NCBI GenBank assembly: GCA_026873275.1 | Contig: JANTUC010000010.1 | Location: 1,364,001 to 1,428,000 of the forward strand | DNA length: 64,000 nt | From: Pseudopithomyces maydicus | Lineage: Eukaryota; Ascomycota; Dothideomycetes; Pleosporales; Didymosphaeriaceae | Direction: 5' to 3' | Shown here: piece by piece, positions 35,268 through 45,754 of the stretch | How positions within the stretch are numbered: the first letter of the stretch is position 1 | Layout: the number at the start of each line of letters is the position of its first letter | Notes under the pieces: generated by a model | The model's database searches: none | Seen by the model: the letters and a program-made list of their open reading frames with translations, nothing else | Told to the model about the DNA's origin: nothing | Position numbers and translations under genes: made by a program

Positions 35268-36620
35268 CTACCTCCATGCGTGATCCTCGTCGCCGTACTG
35301 GATGGCCTCCATCCAGTCCTTGATCTGGCCTGTGATGGGACCGCACTCCTCGTTCTCGGCCAGCCCGCAGTCGACGAGCCGTCCCTTCCAGCTGATGCGT
35401 CGCACGGGGCTGACAATAGCAGCAGTGCCCGCGCCAAACACCTCCATCATGCGTCCCTCGTCGGCAGCATCCGCAAGCTCCTTCATCGTGAACTTGCGCT
35501 CCAGGATTTTCCAGCCCTTAGGCTCGAGCCTCTCGCGCGCAAGGCCGAGCACAGAGTCGCGCGTAACACCCTCCAGGATGGTTCCGTCAAGAGGAGCCGT
35601 CAAGAGCTCGGGCTGTCCAGTCTCCTTGTTCTTGATCGCTGCGAACAGATTCATGGTTCCGACCTCGGTGACGTATTCCTCCTCGCCGAAGAGCCACAGG
35701 TTCTGGTGGAAGCCTCTGCTCGCTGCCTGCATCTGCGGAACGATGCAAGGTGCGTAGTTGGCTCCCAACTTCTTGTCTCCAACACCACCAGGCCATGCAC
35801 GCACGGCATAGTCGGTTGCCTCGAGAGAGACAGCCTTGAAACCGGTCGGATAGTAGGGACCCACGGGCGAGGCGATGACATACAAAAGGGCAGAGGCAGG
35901 GGGACCGACGCCGAGGGTGCGCTGGGTACCGATCATGGTCGGGCGAAGGTATAGCGAGTATCCGCGCTGGCTAGTCAAACGTCAGTACGAACAATCCACG
36001 CGACCCCTGGATACGACTCACTCTGGGATGAAACGCTCATCGACCTTGAGAAACTTGCTAATAAGCTCAATCATGGCGTCGCTGTCGAACGTAGGCAGCG
36101 CAATGCGCGCGGACGACTTGTTCAGACGAGCCATGTTCTTTTCTGGACGGAACAGTCTGATTCCGCCATTCTTGTCCTTGTATGCCTTCATGCCCTCAAA
36201 GCATTCGAACGCGTAGTGGAAGACGCAGGTAGCAGGGTCGAGACTGAGGTTCTGGTAGGGGGTAATGCGTGCTGGAAGCCAGCCTTCAGATGCAGTCCAT
36301 TCGAGCGAGAGCATGTGGTCTGGATATGTTAAAAGCGCTCCTGTTCAACCTCCTTCGCACGCACCTGAGAAGTTGCGACCAAAGACAAGTTCCTCCGGAG
36401 GCAGCAAGGCCTTGGGGCTCGTGGTCTTGGTTATGGAGAGCTTGGAGGGCTCAATGTCCTTGATTGTTGTTCCCACAGAGGCATCGGCGTGGATGCTGTA
36501 CGGTCGCTGGCTCCGACATCGCAACGAGGCGCTGAGGCAGGTGGCAGCAGGACGGGCGGCAGGACGAGCAGAGCGCTGGGACAGCGAGGAGAGCAATCGC
36601 AATGACCGCTGCTGAAGCAT
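35268..36620 (-). CDS. Branched-chain amino-acid aminotransferase, mitochondrial
   Basis: PLP fold-type IV enzyme that interconverts Leu/Ile/Val and their 2-oxo acids. Exons on the minus strand: 36620..36365, 36319..36022, 35970..35268; introns 45 and 51 nt; 418 aa. The first ~45 residues are rich in Arg/Ser/Ala (MLQQRSLRLLSSLSQRSARP), a clear mitochondrial leader. Family motifs: FGRNFSDHMLSLEW across intron 1, FECFEGMKAYKD, RGYSLYLRPTMIGT, GDKKLGANYAP with the PLP lysine at K252, and EVGTMNLF. The C-terminal motif VFGAGTAAIVSPV is intact. No frame break. It is divergent from the SCYL2-like gene. Confidence 0.96.
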
Positions 36621-37274
36621 TGTGAAGGTCGGCCGGAGGATGCTCGCGGGACGGGAGAAGTTTGGGAGTCACTGGTGTTGGGTGCGACGGAATCTTTTGT
36701 ATACCAGGCCGACGCTTACCGCTCGCGGAGCAGCGAACAGCTCCCCGATGCCGAGGGCCAATCACCCGTCTGTGGCTTTCCCATGGCAATGCAAAGGGCG
36801 CGATGTTCTACGATTGCATAGCCGTCATGAGGGCTCGACTGGCGGATACTAAAGGCTATTGACGTGCTGCCATTGACTCACCATCTGCTCTCTCGCCATG
36901 GTGAAGCACCCTGCAGCAATCGACGTGCTGAGCCACACGGAGGCCCGTTCGAGACGCCCGCGCTCACTAGCCACGGTCGCGTGGGGGAGTGTGCTGCTGC
37001 TTTGTTGCGCGCAGCTTGACTATCCTGGATAGCTGCACAATTGCGCACGTCGTTGCAGTTGTTTTCTGAGGCTCGCCGTGTCAGACGTCCAAGGGTGCCG
37101 TCATTGGAGCATGGATTAAGCTCCCTGCAGCTGCTCAGCACTTAACCTACAGCACTCGCTCAAGCCCCGACGCGGTTGCGCACTTGCCCGACCCATCTCG
37201 CCCTTTTGCACAGCTGGCCTGTCCATGACCACCGACCCTCGATCCTAGCGCCGTGCGCGTCCCTCTCGCTCGCC
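36621..37274. other. Divergent promoter region, BCAT / SCYL2-like
   Basis: About 650 bp between divergent starts. GC-rich close to each gene. I saw no perfect Leu3-type CCGGNNNNCCGG site. Confidence 0.45.
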
Positions 37275-40200
37275 ATGTTCTCCAAGTTCGCCGCCGACTT
37301 GTCCAAGTCGTTCAACTCGAACATCACCAACAACTACTCGCTCAGCCCGGAGCCGACGTCCTTCTCGGGGCCATGGAAGATATACGATGCCAAGGGCAAG
37401 AAGACAAAGAAGGCCGTGTCCGTCTTCATCTTCGAGAAGAAGTCGCTGGAGCCCCCGGCGGCGCGAGCTTGGGCGGCCGGTCGTCGAGCGGATCGGCCCT
37501 CAAGCGCGCCCAGGAGGAGGTCATCGAGAGGCTCAAGAAAGAGGCAAGCTCGCTCGCGCGGTTGCGGCACCCCAGCGTTCTCGAGCTGGTCGAACCCGTC
37601 GAGGACACGCGCGGCGGGGGGCTGATGTTCGCGACCGAGCCCGTCACAGCCTCCCTTGCTGGTCTGCTGCAGGAGAAAGACGAGCAGGAGAAGGCAGGTG
37701 GAGTAGGAGGGCGCAGGAGCCGATATGTCGTCGAAGAAGAGAATGGTCAGAAACGAAGGCGGGAGCTCGAGATTGACGAGCTGGAGATACAGAAAGGCTT
37801 GCTGCAGGTCGCAAAAGGGCTCGAGTTTCTACATGAGAGCGCTGGCTTGGTTCACGCCAATCTGACGCCCGAAGCTATATTCGTAAATGCCAAAGTAGGC
37901 AATGTAAAGTCCGCGCCTATGATCGCTACTGATTTGAGTGACAGTCTGACTGGAAGATATCCGGCCTCTCATTCAGCACGCCGCCCGAGAATTCCACAAA
38001 ACCCACGTCTGTGTCGCCCATCTCGCTTGCTGAGGTATTGAATTATGATGCCAGACTGCCATCCCACGTCCAACTGAACATGGACTACACGTCGCCAGAC
38101 TTCGTAATGGATGGCAACGTTACACCGGCAGCAGACATGTTCTCGTTGGGCATGTTGATCATAGCTTTGTACAATTCTCCGCACAAGAGTCCCATGGAGT
38201 TCCATGGCAGTACGTCCTCGTATAAGCGGGCATTTTCGTCACAAGCATCGGTTCCCAATAAGACGAACAACTTTATGTCGTCACAGTCAATGCCCCGAGA
38301 TGTTGTGAACGGAGTGCTGGACCGCCTCATCACCAGGCGGCCTGCTCAACGTATCAATGCACGCGAATTTCAGCAAGCTCAATATTTCGACAACATCTTG
38401 GTGTCTACGATTCGATTCCTTGATTCCTTGCCAGCAAAGACACCGAACGAGAAGCAGCAATTCCTCCGTGGCCTGCCAAGAATATTGAAGGAATTTCCCA
38501 AATCCGTCATGGAGAAAAAGGTATTGCCAGCATTGCTAGAGGAAACAAAAGACCGCGAGCTCCTCGCCTTGATACTACAGAATTGTTTCAAGATAATATC
38601 GATGCTCCCGTCAGGAAAGCGTGCTTTCACTGAGAAGGTCATTCCTAAATTGAGAGAGACATTCTTAGTGACTCAGAAGGGCCCTGCTCAGGAGCGCGAC
38701 AGTTTGAAAGAGGCTGGATTGATGGTCATCTTGGAGAACATCACCATCGCCGCAGAAAGTTGCGATGGGAAAGCTTTCAAGGACGATATCCTGCCCATCG
38801 TCAACTATTCTTTAGAGTCGCCTACTCATTCACTGGTGGATGCTGCGTTGCGCACGCTTCCCGTGGTGTTGCCGATCCTCGACTTCTCCACGATCAAGAA
38901 TGAGCTATTCCCCGTCATCGCTACAATATTTGCCAAGACCAGCAGTATGGGCATCAAGATTCGTGGTCTCGAAGCTTTTCGAACGCTATGCGGAGGTGGT
39001 GGCGAGGAGCCGGATGGCTTTCAGGGTGATGGATTGACTGGTGTGGTGGAGACTGCGAAAACAAAGTCGAACGTCTCAATCCTTGACAAGTACACGATAC
39101 AGGAGAAGGTCGTTCCACTTTTGAAAGGCATCAAGACGAAGGAGCCTGCGGTCATGGTATGTTCACTGCAAGTGTTATTTTTAAAGTCCATCACTAACAA
39201 TTCACAAGATGGCAGCTTTGGACGTGTTCAAGGCAATTGGCTCTCAGGTCGACAGTGACTTTCTTGCTGTTGACGTTCTGCCTATCCTGTGGCAGTTCAG
39301 TCTCGGTCCGTTGCTTAACTTAGCACAGTTCCAGGCCTACATGACATTGATAAAATCACTGTCTGCCAGGGTGGAAAATGAACAGACTCGAAAATTGCAG
39401 GAGCTTGGGGCCAGTAATGCACCAGCCACTTCGCGGAACGAATTCATGAGCTTTGGTGGTCTTCCTGGCATGAACGGGCTAGACAGCACAAACGGGAGTG
39501 GGGACAGCGACTTTGAGGCACTTGTCCGGGGCAATCAGGGCCCAAGTGCAGGCTCCGACATGCTTGGTGGGGATCCTTGGGCGACTGCGCCAGCCTCCGC
39601 CTCATCCTCTGCAACATTGCCTTCGAGACCTGTTGGAAATCGCGCTGGGTCGAGCAGGAACGCGTCACCTGCTGCGACTTTTTCGTGGTCGACACCACCG
39701 GTGTCTCCTCCGGCCACAAACCTGGCTGCCCCACGGGCTCAGAGTACATTGAGGACCATCACGCCAGACAACAATATGAGCTCGTTGAATTCAGCGTTCC
39801 CAGCTATGGCGCCTGCAAATCCCGGGATAGGATCATCGTTCTCCCAACCGCAGTCTCAACCAGCAGTTGGTATGAGTAGCGTGTTGTCTCCCACGACGAC
39901 AACACCATCTTACACCACTCAAAGTACGGGTATTGATTGGAGCAAAGCGAGCGGTAATTCTTCACTCGTCTCGAATCCATGGAGCAGCTCGAGCACGACA
40001 AGCAGCACTGCAAACACTCTCTCTAACTTCTCCGTGGCATCACCACCGGCGCAGACACAGCAGCAGAGCAATCCTTACTCTACCTTCAGCATTGCGCCCC
40101 CTCCGATTTCAAACAATTCTTTCAGCATCCCCCTCCTCCAAGTGGAGGAAACACCTTTAGCATAGCTCCACCACCGAGCTTGGGGGCTAGAGCCAACAGC

Positions 40201-40311
40201 GGCATGAGCATGAACAGCATGGCATCGAGAACGACGCAGCCTCAGAAGCCAGCACAACAAAAGCCCTCTTCGACGCCCAACTGGGGGAGCGGCGGAGACA
40301 GTTTGATATAG
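37275..40311 (+). CDS. SCYL2/Ppk32-like pseudokinase (two apparent frameshifts)
   Basis: Scy1-family pseudokinase, linked in animals to clathrin-coated vesicles and TGN-endosome traffic. Exons: 37275..37894, 37945..39156, 39209..40311; introns 50 and 52 nt; mended length 978 aa. The N-terminus MFSKFAADLSKSFNSNITNN and GPWKIYDAKGKKTKKAVSVF match SCYL2. The catalytic loop reads HANLTPEAIF (from residue 194) instead of HRD, and the DFG position reads GLS in WKISGLSFS, so it is catalytically dead by sequence. HEAT-type helices follow (PRILKEFPKSVMEKKVLPAL), then a Ser/Pro/Gln-rich tail with a DPW motif and FSI-PPP repeats. Frame breaks lie at C5 37452-37456 and C5 40129-40133; each needs one more C. 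The mended end is GGDSLI. Confidence 0.9.
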
Positions 40312-41976
40312 ACGTTCGAGTGTACTTGATCGGTAAAGGGACAGGTGCGAGGGAAACACGGCAGGGTCGTCATTCCAATGTGTAATTTAGCGGGCGCATT
40401 GGGAAATTCAGGATAGACATTCGAGGCGCAAAGCATGCGACACGATTGGATGAGCAGATGGCTCGAAGGAACATGCATTTCACATTTTCTCGTGCGGTGC
40501 AAAAAGCAAAAGCAAATCCGGAAGGACGTCGCGTGAGGTGGTGAGAAGCACAGGGTCCAACACCGTCCAAGATACCAAGACCGGGCCGGTCGATGATCGC
40601 AGGGAGACAAGCCTTTGAAATTTTCTGCCGCGCAATGGCGGGCGAGCTTGACGTGCTTGAGTCCACAGGCTTTGTAATTGTCCAATTTGATGGCCTGCTC
40701 GCCGCATCTGAGCGTGTGTATACCAGACTATGTGTGGCATGCTGGAGTCTCTCGTCTGGCGCCGACCATTGAGACGTTGATCTGGCCGGGACCCGTAGCC
40801 GGCGGGCGCTTACAGCGGAAGGAGCATGCTGCTGTCTCTCCAATCTTCTTTCTCTTCCCAGGGCAGTGGGGGCAGATGCAGCTCCTTCGTTTCTTGCCGA
40901 GAGAATGGGTGACGAGAATTGAAAAAAAGCAAAGAGGAATACCAGCAGCGAGGGGGATCAGGCGTGTTTACGAAAGGCATGGTAATAAGCGATGATGTGA
41001 TGGACGGGGCATTTGCATGTCACCCACGGGTCCGAGCTTGTTCGCTCTAAGCGTTAGGCCCAGGCTCGGCTGATGCTTTGACAATAGCCCGTAACGTCAC
41101 TGACCAGGCGTGCCGCGGTGCCGTCGCCGCTCTGGATGCGCTTGCTGCTGGGCGGTGCAGCATTTTAGAGGCTTGTTCTGGGGGAATTGAGCGTGGCGTC
41201 GAGATGCAAGATGGGTGGTGCAGAGGAGCGAGCATACAGCGCATATACAGTAGGTAGTTGCGTATGGCAGGGCCACACTCTATTGCCGGCGCACAGGCCG
41301 CCCGTTTCTGTATGGTGACGGTGCGGCGAACTCCACGCTGCGCGTGCAACATCGCCCCCGCGACACGCCCATCCGGTACGCCCGTGGCGCCCCCAGCATG
41401 CATCTCTCGTTGCAATGCATGTCCTCGCCATGGCAAACCGGGACGCCCGATGGCAAAAGCCCGTGTGGAGAGCATCGAGTTAGACCTCGTAGCGTCCTGG
41501 TGGACGCCTCTTTGTACCGTCTGATAGGCCCCGGTACCGTTTGCGACATCCCAACCAAGGTCGCCCAACTCCACATGTTACCACCACCTACCTCTAGACA
41601 CACCTGCAGTTCCCGAGAGGCCGCCTAGTTTTTTTTATCTCCTTCGCCGCCCGCTGCAACAAGTGGATCCAGCCAACCCTGATCCAACGCCAGCCTGGAC
41701 CTTAAGATTCTTACCACCGCCGCCGTGGTAGTAGCACACATCAACCCTGTACCGCTATCCCACACGCGTGCCAGTCCGTGCAGATCCTTCACCTCTCATT
41801 ATAAGCCTGCCCGCGCAGAGGTGCTTCGTGCTCGCCTCTCCTCGTAGTCCTCTCTTCCACCCACCCACCCCGTCTGACCGACCAGTACTCCGTTCCCAGC
41901 CGCAATTAATGCTGCCGAACGTCAGTCGTCGCACTTCCTACCACGCAATCTTCATCAAGGCCATCCGGTCCATCAA
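40312..41976. other. Intergenic, SCYL2-like to permease
   Basis: 1.66 kb holding the 3' flank of the pseudokinase gene and the promoter and leader of the permease. The part nearest 41976 is pyrimidine-rich. Several open frames occur on both strands, all without recognisable content. Confidence 0.5.
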
Positions 41977-43667
41977 ATGGCGTTAGGCTTCGGGTCCAAG
42001 GCCGACAGCGCCGATGCAAGCACCCCCGATGTGAGCAAGACGGGAGAAGAACTCTTCCGCAAAGATACCGAGAAAGGAGCCTCTGTTGATCATGGTCGCC
42101 GCGGTAGTCGGCTTGAGGGCCCTGCCCGTCGCGACATGAATAGCAGCGATGATGAGAGCATTTCCGTGGGGAAGCAGATTGAGCTTGAGGCTGGTAATGC
42201 GATCCAGTATCGTACTTGCAGTTGGCAAAAGGTGTGTTGACTGCTTTTTCCCCATCTCCTTTCTGAATCCTCACGAGGAAACGAAACCTTGGGTCCGATA
42301 CGCGAACTCGATGCTGATTGGGGGATCTAGACTGCGGCTCTACTGTTTTCCGAGTACATCTGTCTGGCTATCATGTCCTTCCCATGGTCGTACTCCATCC
42401 TTGGACTGGTTCCGGGTCTTATCTTGACCTGCGTGGTTGCCGCCATGGTGCTTTACACTTCTTTGATCTGCTGGTACGCTACTACCACTTCAAACAAGAT
42501 TAGTCGGATCATGTGCTTACCGTCTGTAGGGAGTTCTGCATGCGCCATCCGGAAATTCGTGATGTTTGCGATCTTGGCCAGATGATCTTTTACAACCACC
42601 GCTGGGCATTCTGGTTCACCGCCGTCATGTTCCTTCTGAACAATACTTTTATTCAGGGACTGCACTGCTTGGTTGGCGCAAAATACCTCAACACCATGAC
42701 CGGCCATTCGGTATGCACCATTGGATTCTCCGCCATCGTGGCTGTCATTTCCTGGATCTGCTCCCTCCCGCGCACATTTGGGGCTCTTTCCAAGGGTGCG
42801 ACTGCTTCGGCCCTGTTCACCTTCATTTCGGTTCTGCTTGCTACCGTCTTCAGCGGTATCATGGACCACCCGAAGGGCTACCCAGCCAAGGAAGGACCAA
42901 TTGAGCCGATCGTCCTGGCCGTTCCTGCGGCAGGTACCACTTTTGTTGCGGGAATGAGTGCCTTTATGAACATCAGCTACACCTTCATTGGCCAAATTAC
43001 GCTTCCCAGCTTCATCGCCGAGATGAAGGAGCCCAAAGACTTCCCCAAGGCTCTCTGGGCCGTCACCATCGCTGAAGTCATCGTTTTCGGTCTTGTCGGC
43101 AGCATCGTGTATGCATACACCGGCACACAGTATATGACCGCTCCCGCATTCGGCTCCATCGGAAACGAGGTCTACCTGAAGGTGTCCTTCTCTTTCATGA
43201 TCCCGACCATCATCTTCCTCGGCGTGCTTTACGCTTCCGTATCCGCGCGCTTCATCTTTTTCCGCTTCTTCAACAACACCCGGCACATGGGCAACCACAC
43301 CGTGCTCGGCTGGGCCGCGTGGGCCGGTATCCTTGCCGTGCTCTGGATCTTGGCTTTCATCGTAGCCGAGGTCATCCCCTTCTTCTCGGATCTGCTGTCG
43401 CTGATGAGCTCGCTCTTCGACGCCTTCTTCGGATTCATCTACTGGGGCGTGGCGTACTTCCGCATGCGCGAGGCCGACTATGGGCGCGCTTACTTCAAGA
43501 ATCGGGGTATTCGCGGCTGGTTGGGGTTCCTGCTTAACGTCGGCCTTTGCGGGGTGGGTCTGCTGTTTTTGAGCGGCGGGACGTATGCGACGGTGCAGAG
43601 TATCATCGATGGGTACAAGGCGGATAACTTTGGCGGAGCGTTTACGTGCCAGGATAATGGCTTGTAA
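41977..43667 (+). CDS. AAAP-family amino-acid permease
   Basis: Proton-coupled transporter of the Aa_trans superfamily, similar to Neurospora Mtr-type neutral amino-acid permeases; plasma membrane expected. Exons: 41977..42231, 42331..42473, 42530..43667; introns 99 and 56 nt; 511 aa. A polar N-terminal tail of about 80 residues (DESISVGKQIELEAGN) precedes SWQKTAALLFSEYICLAIMS across intron 1. About ten to eleven hydrophobic segments follow, including FVAGMSAFMNISYTFIGQIT, IAEMKEPKDFPKALWAVTIA and a loop with the NNTRHM sequence. No frame break. A 464-codon open frame on the opposite strand is only its shadow. Confidence 0.93.
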
Positions 43668-44106
43668 TTGTTGGATGGGAGGTTCTATTTTTTTCGTCGC
43701 TTTTTCATGAGTTATGAGAATATTATAAGACCTGAATAGGAAAGAAGGAAAGGGTCTCCAAAAATTACTGGGATATATACACAATTGAATCTTAGCAATA
43801 GGAACAGCTTTAATACACAGATGCAACGGTTTATCTATGATTCTCATGCTCCTTCCACCGCATCTGAATTTATTGCCTCACTCTGACTAAAATCACTCAC
43901 AGGCACCCCTGCTGGTCCCGGAACCACGCACGAGGCGGCTGTCATGTGAACTTCAAGCAATGACGTCTCGCTAACAACATCCCGACTGCCGAAAACACCA
44001 AGCTTCATTTCCACCCCACGTTGCAATTACCAGCTTCCTCACCTACTCGCTACACACTTCAGGCGGCGATTTCTTGCAAGCTTCAACACAGCCAAATACC
44101 GCAGCC
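43668..44106. other. Intergenic, permease to OPI3
   Basis: 439 bp. The permease 3' flank is AT-rich. The right half is the OPI3 promoter and holds CATGTGAA at 43943-43950 and TGACGTC at 43961-43967. Confidence 0.5.
43943..43950 (+). promoter_or_regulatory. UAS-INO-like E-box (CATGTGAA)
   Basis: Matches the first eight bases of the yeast Ino2/Ino4 site CATGTGAAAT and lies 164 bp upstream of the OPI3 start. Yeast OPI3 is controlled through this site. Whether that regulation holds in this fungus is unknown. Confidence 0.3.
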
Positions 44107-45108
44107 ATGAGCGACTACATTGACTTCAGCCAGCCCAGTCTATGGAGTAAGTGGTAGCCTATGCAGCCAGCAGGCCAGTATTGGGTGAACACGATGCTAA
44201 CGCAGTACAGTTTCCGCGGCGACCATCCTGTTCAATCCGACATTCTGGAAGTAAGTCATCTCCCATGCAGATACCTTAGGCATCAGCTAACTCAAATGCC
44301 TCCAGCATCGCAGCGCAATCAGGTACGCCGTAGCACCATGCACCAACAAACCCGAACAAAACAGCAAGCACGCAGTACCGAAGCTGATTCTCCACCCCAC
44401 AGAATACTACAATAAAACAATCACCAAGCTCTTCGGCGGCAACCCCCGTGCAGGCTGCTATGCCCTCGCCGTAACTATCTTCTCCCTCGGCATCATCCGC
44501 GACTTCCTGTATGTCTTGCCCTTCCCTCCCTTCCCTTCCCTGCCCTTTCACTTCACTTTAATTACTTCACCTTCACTTCACCTTCACTTCACCTTCACTT
44601 TACTTTAATCACTCCACCTTCACCCCCCGCTAACCCCACCCAGCTACGACACGGCCCTCTCCCACCAACCCACCCACCCCGCCCTCACCACCCCCTCGTC
44701 CACCTCTCCGCCCTCCCCCTCTTCGCCACAGGCACCACCCTCGTCCTAACCTCCATGTACGCCCTCGGCGTCACGGGCACCTACCTAGGCGACTACTTCG
44801 GCATCCTGATGGACGCGCCCGTGACGAGCTTCCCGTTCAACGTGTCCGACGCGCCCATGTACCACGGGTCCACGCTCTCGTTCTTGGCGACCGCGCTGTG
44901 GAAGGGGAAGCCCGCGGGACTGTTCCTGACGGGCGTGGTCGCCGTGTGCTATGCGGTGGCGAGGAGGTGGGAGGATCCGTTCACGGGGATGATTTATAGG
45001 AAGAGGGATGAGGAGAGGAAGAGGGCTGGGGGAAGGCGTTGTAGGTGTGTTTTGAGGAGGGAGGGAGCGAGAGAGCGAGGGAAGGAGGGGGGTAGAGAGG
45101 GTGAGTGA
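44107..45108 (+). CDS. OPI3: Phospholipid methyltransferase Opi3 (apparent frameshift)
   Basis: Methylates phosphatidyl-monomethylethanolamine to phosphatidylcholine in the ER (PEMT family). Five exons: 44107..44146, 44211..44250, 44306..44322 (17 nt), 44403..44508, 44644..45108; introns 64, 55, 80 and 135 nt. The spliced N-terminal half reads ISAATILFNPTFWNIAAQSE, then YYNKTITKLFGGNPRAGCYA and IFSLGIIRDFLYDTALSHQP. The catalytic half has ALGVTGTYLGDYFGILMDAP, VTSFPFNVSDAPMYHGSTLS and KGKPAGLFLTGVVAVCYAVA. A frame break at C5 44691-44695 needs one more C. The product is 222 aa as read. One further G in the run at 45028-45032 would give a shorter, cleaner end (AGGKAL, stop at 45044). Confidence 0.9.
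44548..44624. repeat. CTTCAC/CTTCACTT repeat tract in OPI3 intron 4
   Basis: Irregular tandem copies of CTTCAC, CTTCACTT and CTTTAATT fill the middle of the 135-nt intron. This is the reverse complement of the motif at 22624-22720. Confidence 0.7.
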
Positions 45109-45754
45109 GGCTGCTGCGTTGGCGTTTGCTACGGTGGGGACAGAAGCAGAGTCGCAGCGTGCTGAAGACGGATGACGGCATGAGTGCCGGAAGGAAATAA
45201 TTGGGTGAGTGGTCGACATGAGCGGGAAGAGGGCTCCGTTGGCGGTTGCGGGCATTCAACTGCTTCCGCAAGGCAGCTCTCTGGGGACGAAAGGGAGGTT
45301 CACTGCGTACATACATAGATGAGATGCATAGGAAAAAATGGTCTGACGTGAGACGATGGCCCATAGCGACACTGCCCGAGCAACATTTTCTTCTCATCCG
45401 ATACAATGAGCGACGAGACCATGATCAATCACCACGCTCAATTTACACACCGCGCAAGCAATCAAAACGGATCATCAGAAGTACAGTGAAGAAAATTATT
45501 GATTAGACAATCAATTGCATTAACAAGAGTTTTCCGCTTTGCGCTCAAAGTGCGTCAAAGTCACCTTCACAGCTGGTTTGGATTAAAGGGACGGCAACCG
45601 GCTGTTACCCCGATCACACCAACCACATTGATACAGCCAAGAGACGCAAGCCACGAATCGTAAACATAATCCTCGCCTTGACATTGTGTCACAGCCACTA
45701 TACAGCCCCGAAGGCGCCACGACACAGACTGCCTGGCTCTCACACCCGAGTAAT
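45109..45754. other. Intergenic, convergent OPI3 / beta-tubulin ends
   Basis: 3' flanks of both genes. No gene seen. Confidence 0.55.

Noticed and set aside
42453..43847. 464-codon open frame on the minus strand
   Set aside because: It lies fully opposite the permease exons and is the shadow of their codon bias; its translation is polar and has no motif.
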